A stretch of DNA of 51,970 bases, taken from assembly GCF_001551835.1 (NCBI RefSeq), contig NZ_LODL01000039.1, positions 66,449-118,418 of the forward strand, given 5' to 3'. Shown here piece by piece: positions 44,601-51,970 of this stretch (the first letter of the stretch is position 1; each line of letters begins with the position of its first letter). The position numbers were made by a program, and so were the translations under genes. The stretch is from Dechloromonas denitrificans (GTDB lineage: Bacteria > Pseudomonadota > Gammaproteobacteria > Burkholderiales > Rhodocyclaceae). The notes beneath the pieces were generated by a model. It worked only from the letters and a program-made list of their open reading frames with translations, was not told the DNA's origin and did no database searches.

Positions 44601-47600
44601 ACCGGCAATGACACGATTTGGGGTGAGGTAGGGGACGACGTCTATTTTTACAATGCAGGGGACGGCGTAGATACCATTCATGACAATGAAAGAGAGAAGA
44701 ACATTCTCCGCTTTGGCGCTGGTGTCGATGCCTCAACCATCAAGTTACGCCTGGGTTCGCTCATGCTTGATATGGGCAATGGAGATGCTATTCACATTGA
44801 AGATTTCAACCAGAACGATGTGTTCAATAGTTCTTCCATAGTTAGTTTCGAGTTTGCCGACGGCAGTACGCTGACCGACAAGGAATTGCTAGCACGGGGC
44901 TTTGATCTGGATGGAACCGACGGTGATGACAGTATTGCTGGAACCAATACTACCGACCGGATCAGGGGATTCGCGGGGAACGATGCACTGATCGGGCGTG
45001 CTGGCAGCGACCAACTCCTCGGCGGGACAGGCAACGATAGCCTATTTGGGGATGCCGATGATGTGGCGTTAACGGATCAGGGCGACGATTATCTGGACGG
45101 AGAGGCGGGGGACGACTATCTGCGCGGGTATGCCGGCAACGACACGCTCATGGGGGGGATTGGCACGGATCGGCTTTTTGCAGAGGCCGGCGATGATGTG
45201 CTGGATGGTGGTGCCGATGATGACCTGCTTTATGGCGGAGATGGCAACGATGTTCTGGCCGGCGGGGTTGGTACCGATTTTCTGCAGGGTGGTGCCGGAA
45301 ATGACACTTATCTCTATCGCATTGGAGACGGAACCGATCATATTACGGATGCGAGTATTGCAAGCGGCACTCCGGGAGGCTCATTAAGTCTCAATACAAT
45401 CAAGTTTGGGGCCGGCATTGCCCCGTCGGATATCAAGCTGGATTTCTTTCTTGGAAAACTGAAGCTGGTGATCGGCAGTGACCCAAATGATGCGATCTAC
45501 ATCGATGGATTTGATCCCAATGACGCCTTGGCTACTAAGAGCACTCCGGCGATCAACCGTTTCCAGTTTGATGATGGAACGGAGATTACTTATACACAAT
45601 TAATCAATCAAGGTTTCGATCTCAGTGGTTCTGCAGACAACAACGTCATCAATGGGACTAACGTTACTGACCGTATCGCCGGAGGCGCCGGTGGAGACTT
45701 GTTGATTGGCGGGATTGGTGATGACGTGCTTTCCGGTGGTGACGGTATAGATATTTACCGGTTCTCCGCAAATTTTGGATCGGACGTCGTCATTGATAAC
45801 GCTTCGGAAAACAGCATATTGCGTTTTGACTTCGGCCTTAATCCGGAATCCTTTTCTGCAGCCCGGATTGGCGACGATCTCCATTTGTCCTTGAATGCTT
45901 CCTTAGGGAGCGTCCTGATTAAAGACTATTTTGTCGCAGAGCAATCCAATTGGCAGGTTGATTTTGAAGGTCAGCAATCAACTCCGCTTTCGGAGATATT
46001 CTCTGGGGCGATGAGTAGGTCTGCCTTGGGTAAGCTGTGGACCGAGACACGAAATCAGGTGATTTCCAGCCGTCTCGAGTCTGAACTGCAAGGTCAGAGC
46101 TATTTTTCCTACGAACTGGGGAAAACACTTCAGTATCCCTCTATCAATTTGGGAAATCTGGCTTTTGAACGAACCCTGTCAAATATTGGGGCATTTCAAA
46201 AAATCACTGATTTATCGACCACAACGCTTGCGACCCTCGACGGTAAAGTCCTGTCGCAGACAGACAGCGTTAATGAGTCGTCGAATTTTCAAGGGTGGCT
46301 ATACGGTGACAGTGCGAGCCGCTACATCGTTAAGTACGAAGTCCGGCGCAATCAAAGCAACGATCTTTTGATTGAGAACAATGCTGTAGGCGGTATTGAC
46401 CAAACGACAGGGACTGCGATTGCAAATATTTCCTTGGGAGACCGCCAAACGAATTTCCAGAGTTCCCATTGGAGTTACTCTGATTTGGTCAGAAATGAAC
46501 AAGGGGAGGCTGTTGGGCAGAAGCTTACCCAGTATTGGCGAGATACCTATCAAGTATATGGATTCGTCAGCAGCTTTGATGATGATTTGACCGGTTGGAC
46601 TTCTCAAGAGAATAGCGTGCTTGGGAACAGAATGGCGGTTCGCTATTCGTTATCGACTCAGCATTTGTCGTTGGTCGATGAAATCGTTGCAGGTGACGCG
46701 GATAACGAGATTCATGCGAATAGCTGGGCGACTGAGTTGGTCGACGGCGGAGCCGGCAGCGACACCATTGTCAGTGAAGGTGGCGCAACCCAGGTAGACC
46801 TTTTATACGGAAACACCGGCAACGACATCATTCGCGGAAACGGTGCAATTCTGGTTGGCGGTGAAGGCAACGACCAACTCTATGGTGGTCAATTGAGTGA
46901 CCGGTATGTCTTTCTGGACGCAGCCGAATCGGGAGCTGACCTGATTCAGGATGCCGGCAGCAGTTTGGATGATTACAAGAGCTGGTTTTATGGGCAACAA
47001 GGGATATCGAACTACCGGGAACTCAGTCCAGTAGAGCATTGGGCGATCTGGCCTGGTGATGGTGGCCCAACCTTCTACTCGCGCCCGGAGATGGATGCGT
47101 GGTTTGCCGCGAGATATCCCGAGTGGTCTGTTGCCGAAGCCATTGCGTCGGGCGATTTGGTGCACTTCCCGGCCTTGCCTCCCATGTTGATCGGAAATAG
47201 CCGAGACTACGCTTTGAAAGCCGATACGGGAATCGGGGCACAGGATATAGTAGTTCTGCCCGAGGCCTTGAAACTGGCTGACCTATCCTTCTCTTGGGGT
47301 GAGCATGATGATGGCGATGGCCAGCTACGACTAACCCTGGATGTGTCTTGGAATGGTGCCTTGCATGCACGGATCGTGATGCCGAATGCGAATGACCCGA
47401 TCGGGTTTGGCGTTGAAGGCTTCAAATTCGGCAAGGGGCTCTTCATGCCAATGTCTCAAATACTCCAATTCGCTCCGGCGATGCCTAACCTGGGTGATGG
47501 CACCCAAATCGGAAATGCCCAGAGCGACCAGCTGACTGCGGGCAATAGTGCTGAGGTGCTGTTCGGAATGGCTGGGAACGACACGTTGGTCGGCGGTGCT

Positions 47601-50600
47601 GGCAACGACACCTTGGCCGGTGGCGAAGGCAATGACCAATTGATGGGGGGCCAAGGAAACGATGTATATGTGGTGCATTACAGCAGCGACCAGGACCTGC
47701 TGCAGGACTCCGGAGGGGTGGATACGCTGCAGTTTGCCTACGATGTCAAGCCGGAGGAGGTCTCGGTAAGACGGGTTGGAAATGACTTGGTGCTTTCACA
47801 TTCTGTCCGGGGCAACAAAATCACCATGGTCAACTGGCTGCTCGATACGCAGCAACGCATTGAGCAAGTCAGGTTTCTTGACGGCACTGGCTGGGATACC
47901 AATGTGCTGATTGCCAAGGCGGATGCATACGGCGCTATCGTCGGAACGGATGGAAATGATTCCCTGTCAGCGGACGAGTACGACAATACCCTTTTCGGTT
48001 TGCGTGGCAACGATTTCCTCAATGGTGGTGCTGGCGACGACGTGTACGTCTTTGCTAGAGGCGACGGGCAAGATGTCATTGACCAGAGCGGTGCGGTAGT
48101 AGGCGACCGCGATATCGTGCGGTTTTCCTCTGGAATATCGCCGCAAGACGTGACGGTGTTAGCCAACAGCTACGATCTCGTACTGCGGATCAAAGGGAGT
48201 ACGGATAGCCTGACGTTGTCGGATTGGCTGAAGGGGGAAAGCACCCGAGTCGCCGCTGTTGAATTCGCCGATCAAACGGTCTGGGACCAAGGGGCGCTTG
48301 AGCTTGCGCTACAAAATCCACCATCCGACAACGAAATAATTGGTACCGAGGACAATGATCCGTGGCTTTATGGCACCGAGGCTGGCGATGCGATGTATGG
48401 CCTTGGCGGGGATGATGAACTGGAAGGGATGGGGGGCAATGACGAACTTCATGGTGGCCTTGGTGAGGATTATTTGATCGGGGGCCCTGGAGATGATGTT
48501 TATATCTTCCAGCGAGGCGACGGATATGATTTGGTTTCCGATGAGGATTCGCTTTCTGAAGATATAGACCAAGTCCGTTTTGGTCAGGGCATCTCGCCCG
48601 ATGACGTTTCTGTAGTGGCCGACGGAGACAACTTGGTGCTGACTATCGCGGGTTCGGAGGATCGAATCGATCTGTTACGTTGGCGACATCCCGTAGGTGC
48701 TCAAGTAGCGTCTGTTGCCTTTTCTGACGGAACAGTCTGGGATACGGCTGAGCTTGAGGAGCGGGCCGGGATCGGTAAAACACTCATTGGGGGCGCTGGT
48801 AACGATGTTCTAACTGGCAGCCAAAAAGATGACGTTCTGTTAGGCGGCTCTGGAGACGATATTCTGATTGGTGGTCTAGGAGATGACTTTCTGATTGGAG
48901 GGGCTGGCGCAGACACCTATGTGTTCAACTTGGGAGACGGCCAAGATTGGATTGAGGAATTTCACCCGGAGAATCTGGCAGGGAGCAACTCCGAGAACGT
49001 GATTCGATTTGGAGCGGGAATCGCCCCTTCGGAACTAACTATTCGGCTTGAGGATGGCGATCTCTACTTCCGTATCCTCAGTTCAGGCGACTCAATTGGC
49101 TATGGAGGAAGGCTTGAGAATGCCCCTCGCCTTGAATTCGCCGATGGACAAGTAATCTCGCCATCCGAAGTCAAGGCTGCCATTGTGAACCTGAGTGGTG
49201 ACGATGGGGATAACTGGCTAGTTGGGACTTCGGGAAATGACTTGCTGCAAGGCGGTGGTGGGAACGATGTCATCGTTGGCATGGGCGGCGACGACCATAT
49301 GGTTGGAGGGGCCGGGGATGACTGGTTTCATCAGAACGGGGGTAATGACCTGCTCGAAGGAGGCATGGGAGGCGATGCCTACATTCTGACGCGCACGAGC
49401 GGACGAGATGTAATCGTCGAACTATCGGGTGATGACAGTCGGGACTGGTTGGGAATTGATCGCTCGATTCTGCCCGAGGATGTGTACTACACGCGTTTTG
49501 CCGGCGATGGAGATGATTTGTTGATCTCTGTTAACGGTTCCTCCAGTTCCCTGTTAGTACGAGATTGGTTTGCGACCACTCCTTCTCGTCTGGAATATTT
49601 TTCTTGGTCTGCAACCGATTCGTATTGGGAGAGTCCAGACATCGAATCGGCTGTTTGGGGGAGCAACGCAAGTGATAGCGAGCCCCCCAATATCAACGAT
49701 GCACCCACCGGCACGGTCACGGTCACCGGTACCGCCACCCAGAACCAGAGGCTGACCGCCGATAACACCCTCGGCGACCTCGATGGCCTGGGCGCCATTG
49801 GCTACCAGTGGCAATCAAGCGCCAATGGCACGACCTGGAACGATATTGCCGGCGTAACGAGTACGAGCTTCACGCTGACCGCGTCGCAAGTCGGCCAACA
49901 GATGCGGGTAGTGGCCAGCTACGTGGATGGGCGTGGCACGGCTGAGTCGGTGGCCAGCGGCGCCTCCGATGTTGTGTTGAATGTGAACGACGCACCCACC
50001 GGCACGGTCACGGTCACCGGTGCCGCCACCCAGAACCAGACGCTGAGCGCCGGCAACACCCTCGGCGACCTAGATGGTCTGGGCACCATTGGTTACCAGT
50101 GGCAGTCGAGCGCCAATGGCGCGATCTGGAACGATATTGCTGGCGCGACGAGTACGAGCTTCACACTGACCGAGTCGCAAGTCGGCCAACAGATGCGGGT
50201 AGTGGCCAGCTACGTGGATGGGCATGGCACGGCTGAGTCGGTGGCCAGTGGCGCAACCGATGCCGTGTTGAATGTGAACGATGCGCCGGTGTTGTCGATG
50301 ACACCGAACAGTCAATCGGCGACGGAGGGTGTGGCCTTCACTTACGTCTTGCCCAACGGTACCTTTGCCGACCCGGACGTTGGTGACACACTTGCCTATA
50401 CGGCCAAGCAAGCTAATGGAAATGCCTTGCCGGCATGGCTCACGTTCAATGGCACCACACGTACCTTCACCGGCACTGCAGGGCAAGCGGACATCGGGCT
50501 GATGCAAATTGTGGTGACTGCAACGGATGCGGGCGGATTGAGCTGTAGCACCAATTTCCAAATGAATATCGCTGCTCATGTGCCGGTCAGCCTAATCGGA

Positions 50601-51970
50601 ACGACTGGTGCCGACACGCTCTATGGCTTTTCAGGGGCGGATACATTGGACGGTGGCCCGGGTGCCGATACCTTGATAGGTCGCGGTGGCGACGATACGT
50701 ACTTTGTCGACAACACCGCCGATGTGGTGACCGAAGCGGCCAATGAAGGTGCCGACACCGTCAAATCCTCTGTCACCTACACACTCTCGACTAACGTCGA
50801 GAACCTGACCCTGACGGGCACGGCGACTATCAACGGCACCGGCAATACGCTTAACAATGTCCTGACAGGCAATTCCGCCGCTAATACGCTGACCGGTGGT
50901 GCCGGCAACGACACCCTGGATGGCGGCGCGGGCAACGACACGATGGTGGGCGGTCTGGGGGACGATACCTATCTCGTCGACAGCGCGTCCGATGTTGTGA
51001 CAGAGAATGCCAGCGAAGGTACCGATACCGTCCGTAGTTCCGTCACGCTGACGCTCGCCAACAACGTTGAGAATCTGCTCCTGTCTGGCACGACGGCCAT
51101 CAACGGTACTGGCAACACCCTAAACAACGTCATCACAGGCAACAGTGCGGCCAATACGCTGTCCGGCGGCACCGGGGCCGATACGATGATTGGTGGTGCC
51201 GGCGACGACACTTATGTCGTCGACAATACCGGCGATATCGTCACCGAAAATGCCATTGAGGGCACGGATCTCGTCCAGTCGGGTGTCACCTATACACTCT
51301 CGGCGAATGTCGAGAACCTGACCCTGTCCGGCACGACGGCCATCAATGGTACCGGCAACGCGCTGGACAACGTGCTGACCGGCAATACGGCGGTCAACAC
51401 GCTGACCGGAGGGGCCGGTAACGACACGCTGAATGGTGGTGCCGGGGCCGATACGATGATCGGCGGTGCTGGTAACGATAGCTACGTTGTCGACAACGCT
51501 AGCGATGTCGTTACCGAACTGCTCAGCGAAGGTACCGACCTCGTCCAGTCCAGCGTGACCACCACGCTTTCGGCTAATGTCGAGAACCTGACGCTGACCG
51601 GGACGACGGCCATCAATGGTACCGGCAACGCCCTGGACAATATCCTGATCGGCAACAGCACCAACAACACCCTGACTGGTGGCGACGGCAACGACACGAT
51701 CGATGGCGGGACAGGTAACGACAGGATGGTGGGCGGTCTGGGCGACGACACCTATGTGGTCAACGTCAGCACCGATGTGGTGACTGAAGCCGCAAACGCC
51801 GGCAACGACACCATCCAGTCCGCTGTGACGCTGACGCTGACCACCAACGTCGAGAACCTCGCTCTCACCGGCACCACGGCCATCAATGGTACCGGCAACA
51901 CACTGAGCAACCTGGTGCGCGGCAACACTGCCATCAACAAGTTGAACGGTGGCACCGGCATTTTTTTTTT
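41658..51970 (+). CDS. Giant RTX protein with N-terminal lipase-like domain (partial, runs off the window)
   Basis: 3,437 codons without a stop, read through in one frame from the ATG at 41658 to the window end; the 3' end is outside. Residues about 1-500 form an alpha/beta-hydrolase-like domain with the nucleophile elbow GHSLGG (S121). From about residue 508 RTX nonapeptides (GGxGNDxLxGG) begin and recur in blocks, alternating with RTX-related modules (FGxGIxPxDVxV..., DWL segments) to about 49650, with two non-repetitive inserts around 45950-46720 and 46960-47500. Two 97-residue Ig-like repeats (49695-50276) and a cadherin/Ig-like segment to about 50580 follow, then about 90-residue RTX blocks. 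RTX repeats bind Ca2+ and fold after type I export. Lipid hydrolysis is inferred from the GxSxG motif only. Confidence 0.88.
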   Translation, partial: MATTIDYAVLAGRAYQTTRAPLNWFPLPDEWLEYFHVPNNPDFPQFKAATGFEAISFQNKANPREIVISFAGTGGDGDWSHGNIPLALGRLPDQLRQAADYYLQVKASAPTGSSITFTGHSLGGGLASLMAVMFGEKAVTFDQAPFRNSALTYTVTDPVSGSTIRSVAQDLLDYLRGQTANGQPKYGTARLQGLIDYVAALQNAAPDVLPNEGSVTNINVDGEILTVLPGFQRIGAQSNIPQQNNMQIPALREIELHSQALLTAFLQSDPNAATNTDASAKTFNRVTFKLPELLKMIFDKNLFAFDPNNKDNPQRNFLEHIVRHQAGMGSSLPADDMVKRFTSDLWKLAQEGGLTINDGYAGNAEVRNISKALAAFAMQFYYEDTANANDSKKHLFTDLAATGEGSSGIRFAIGDVSQKIAAAIAEMDAGGEVVKLDAKKDGKFILKGYEFFDQYLNTGRVEGMAASGIFSNEELGQIKAFLPYMRDWYVQAGAGGMTATDTQNRGAFMLGGNGSDTLTGGTANDLLVGNAGSDLLNGGEGNDVLLGGSGQDILKGGKGVDLLLGGGGSDTLDGGAGNDLLRGGDGNDTYTFTGDYGIDIVTDSDGSGSLQVDGQTLGGGSKILENVYKDSASGQAFVKLNGGKTLVALKESTKSRILVNDWPAAGTLGIVLQDSTTTVPTVTLMGDFKKAIDNHNTPEITDDTYVMDGENYAKDGAEANALDQISGTTGNDVIDGGGGDDALSGKAGNDYILGGIGNDHIQGGLGADTIFGGDGHDKIFGSSDKAHYNPTRVDFERPVNDYFNPQGTGFNWTAGYFITSANGVPRAFSNAPRNRLDGDQGNLIDGGIGNDFIAAGTGSDIVHGGADNDLVYGMDQGDILFGDGGNDLIYGDGNQPDGVSVVWTLPENHGNDVIDGGKGNDYLIGQGGDDIVFGGEGKDSIWGDDDPVSQWANSKGDDYLFGGEDEDQIFGGAGKDYLEGGTGNDTIWGEVGDDVYFYNAGDGVDTIHDNEREKNILRFGAGVDASTIKLRLGSLMLDMGNGDAIHIEDFNQNDVFNSSSIVSFEFADGSTLTDKELLARGFDLDGTDGDDSIAGTNTTDRIRGFAGNDALIGRAGSDQLLGGTGNDSLFGDADDVALTDQGDDYLDGEAGDDYLRGYAGNDTLMGGIGTDRLFAEAGDDVLDGGADDDLLYGGDGNDVLAGGVGTDFLQGGAGNDTYLYRIGDGTDHITDASIASGTPGGSLSLNTIKFGAGIAPSDIKLDFFLGKLKLVIGSDPNDAIYIDGFDPNDALATKSTPAINRFQFDDGTEITYTQLINQGFDLSGSADNNVINGTNVTDRIAGGAGGDLLIGGIGDDVLSGGDGIDIYRFSANFGSDVVIDNASENSILRFDFGLNPESFSAARIGDDLHLSLNASLGSVLIKDYFVAEQSNWQVDFEGQQSTPLSEIFSGAMSRSALGKLWTETRNQVISSRLESELQGQSYFSYELGKTLQYPSINLGNLAFERTLSNIGAFQKITDLSTTTLATLDGKVLSQTDSVNESSNFQGWLYGDSASRYIVKYEVRRNQSNDLLIENNAVGGIDQTTGTAIANISLGDRQTNFQSSHWSYSDLVRNEQGEAVGQKLTQYWRDTYQVYGFVSSFDDDLTGWTSQENSVLGNRMAVRYSLSTQHLSLVDEIVAGDADNEIHANSWATELVDGGAGSDTIVSEGGATQVDLLYGNTGNDIIRGNGAILVGGEGNDQLYGGQLSDRYVFLDAAESGADLIQDAGSSLDDYKSWFYGQQGISNYRELSPVEHWAIWPGDGGPTFYSRPEMDAWFAARYPEWSVAEAIASGDLVHFPALPPMLIGNSRDYALKADTGIGAQDIVVLPEALKLADLSFSWGEHDDGDGQLRLTLDVSWNGALHARIVMPNANDPIGFGVEGFKFGKGLFMPMSQILQFAPAMPNLGDGTQIGNAQSDQLTAGNSAEVLFGMAGNDTLVGGAGNDTLAGGEGNDQLMGGQGNDVYVVHYSSDQDLLQDSGGVDTLQFAYDVKPEEVSVRRVGNDLVLSHSVRGNKITMVNWLLDTQQRIEQVRFLDGTGWDTNVLIAKADAYGAIVGTDGNDSLSADEYDNTLFGLRGNDFLNGGAGDDVYVFARGDGQDVIDQSGAVVGDRDIVRFSSGISPQDVTVLANSYDLVLRIKGSTDSLTLSDWLKGESTRVAAVEFADQTVWDQGALELALQNPPSDNEIIGTEDNDPWLYGTEAGDAMYGLGGDDELEGMGGNDELHGGLGEDYLIGGPGDDVYIFQRGDGYDLVSDEDSLSEDIDQVRFGQGISPDDVSVVADGDNLVLTIAGSEDRIDLLRWRHPVGAQVASVAFSDGTVWDTAELEERAGIGKTLIGGAGNDVLTGSQKDDVLLGGSGDDILIGGLGDDFLIGGAGADTYVFNLGDGQDWIEEFHPENLAGSNSENVIRFGAGIAPSELTIRLEDGDLYFRILSSGDSIGYGGRLENAPRLEFADGQVISPSEVKAAIVNLSGDDGDNWLVGTSGNDLLQGGGGNDVIVGMGGDDHMVGGAGDDWFHQNGGNDLLEGGMGGDAYILTRTSGRDVIVELSGDDSRDWLGIDRSILPEDVYYTRFAGDGDDLLISVNGSSSSLLVRDWFATTPSRLEYFSWSATDSYWESPDIESAVWGSNASDSEPPNINDAPTGTVTVTGTATQNQRLTADNTLGDLDGLGAIGYQWQSSANGTTWNDIAGVTSTSFTLTASQVGQQMRVVASYVDGRGTAESVASGASDVVLNVNDAPTGTVTVTGAATQNQTLSAGNTLGDLDGLGTIGYQWQSSANGAIWNDIAGATSTSFTLTESQVGQQMRVVASYVDGHGTAESVASGATDAVLNVNDAPVLSMTPNSQSATEGVAFTYVLPNGTFADPDVGDTLAYTAKQANGNALPAWLTFNGTTRTFTGTAGQADIGLMQIVVTATDAGGLSCSTNFQMNIAAHVPVSLIGTTGADTLYGFSGADTLDGGPGADTLIGRGGDDTYFVDNTADVVTEAANEGADTVKSSVTYTLSTNVENLTLTGTATINGTGNTLNNVLTGNSAANTLTGGAGNDTLDGGAGNDTMVGGLGDDTYLVDSASDVVTENASEGTDTVRSSVTLTLANNVENLLLSGTTAINGTGNTLNNVITGNSAANTLSGGTGADTMIGGAGDDTYVVDNTGDIVTENAIEGTDLVQSGVTYTLSANVENLTLSGTTAINGTGNALDNVLTGNTAVNTLTGGAGNDTLNGGAGADTMIGGAGNDSYVVDNASDVVTELLSEGTDLVQSSVTTTLSANVENLTLTGTTAINGTGNALDNILIGNSTNNTLTGGDGNDTIDGGTGNDRMVGGLGDDTYVVNVSTDVVTEAANAGNDTIQSAVTLTLTTNVENLALTGTTAINGTGNTLSNLVRGNTAINKLNGGTGIFF
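49695..50276 (+). repeat. Two 291-bp tandem repeats (97-residue Ig-like units)
   Basis: Units 49695-49985 and 49986-50276 each start AAC-GAY-GCA and encode [12 protein letters not shown]... YQWQSSANG ... VASYVDG. They differ at only scattered positions, mostly in the first third, so they arose recently or are kept alike by gene conversion. Each is an Ig-like (VCBS/cadherin-style) spacer domain. A partial third start (AAC-GAT-GCG) opens a different domain at 50277. Confidence 0.9.
50691..51960 (+). repeat. C-terminal RTX blocks of 90, 81, 90 and 90 residues
   Basis: The aspartate-rich segment opening each block (GDDTYxVD or close) starts at 50691, 50961, 51204, 51474 and 51744, spacing 270, 243, 270 and 270 bp. 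The short block lacks exactly one nine-residue RTX repeat. Each block carries VTEAxxEGxDTVx[15 protein letters not shown].. INGTGN followed by RTX repeats. The fifth block is cut by the window end. Confidence 0.85.
51961..51970. other. Terminal T10 run, probable contig-end artefact
   Basis: The last ten bases are all T. They follow GGTGGCACCGGCA, where every other copy of the RTX repeat continues with ACGACAC or AACGACAC. A homopolymer placed exactly at the sequence end and breaking a well-conserved repeat is more likely an assembly or padding artefact than real sequence. Confidence 0.6.

Noticed and set aside
43180..51960. CRISPR array or noncoding satellite
   Set aside because: The repeats are coding in one frame with RTX consensus (GGxGNDxL) and variable unit length.

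Overview
The window looks like a chromosome segment of a high-GC betaproteobacterium, most like the Rhodocyclales (Dechloromonas/Azonexus type). That placement is an inference from gene content and protein style (H2-sensing hydrogenase locus, NnrS/hemerythrin genes, ornithine-lipid genes, accB-accC-prmA-DUF3426 order), not from a marker gene.

Layout. (1) 1-7.2 kb, plus strand: the end of a [NiFe]-hydrogenase locus: hypE, hoxX, hoxA, hoxB, hoxC. HoxBC is an H2 sensor and HoxA the sigma54 response regulator it controls. (2) 7.3-12.4 kb, minus strand: a block not obviously tied to hydrogen: a HipA/YjjJ-like kinase, an OsmC protein, a Lon-like AAA+ ATPase, and a three-gene operon (DUF59, NnrS-like, hemerythrin) that suggests nitric-oxide or Fe-S stress. 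(3) 12.5-17.3 kb, plus strand: nickel and hydrogen control resumes with nikR, a HoxJ-like kinase, a NiCoT nickel permease and a TonB receptor. The permease promoter has a sigma54 -24/-12 element overlapped by a NikR-type operator, so H2 sensing and nickel sufficiency appear to meet there. (4) 17.4-29.9 kb: housekeeping genes: maeB, mpl (minus), a nucleotidyltransferase-like gene, aroQ, accB, accC, prmA, a zinc-ribbon membrane protein, a PfkB kinase, a glycine-zipper lipoprotein, and the ornithine-lipid pair olsB-olsA. olsA converges on and overlaps apaH.

(5) 29.93-37.98 kb: a compact Tn7-like transposon of lower GC. It carries tnsA, tnsB, tnsC and two different tniQ/tnsD genes, no cargo and no cas genes. 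Three 15-bp TnsB-site-like repeats mark its ends (two at one end, one at the other). One end has removed the start codon of apaH. The other stops five bases before the start codon of a type I secretion ABC transporter.

(6) 38.0-51.97 kb: a type I secretion locus: the ABC transporter, a glycosyltransferase gene with an apparent internal deletion, a 36-codon ORF, a lipoprotein, and the first 3,437 codons of a giant RTX protein that runs off the window. That protein has a lipase-type N-terminal domain, many RTX and RTX-related modules, two nearly identical 97-residue repeats, and further RTX blocks. No HlyD-type fusion protein or TolC-type porin gene is visible. The last ten bases are a T run that breaks the RTX reading, probably a contig-end artefact.

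The best candidates for something new are the minimal dual-TniQ transposon, the lipase-RTX/lipoprotein pair, the overlapping NikR/sigma54 control site, and a perfect hairpin covering the olsB ribosome-binding site.
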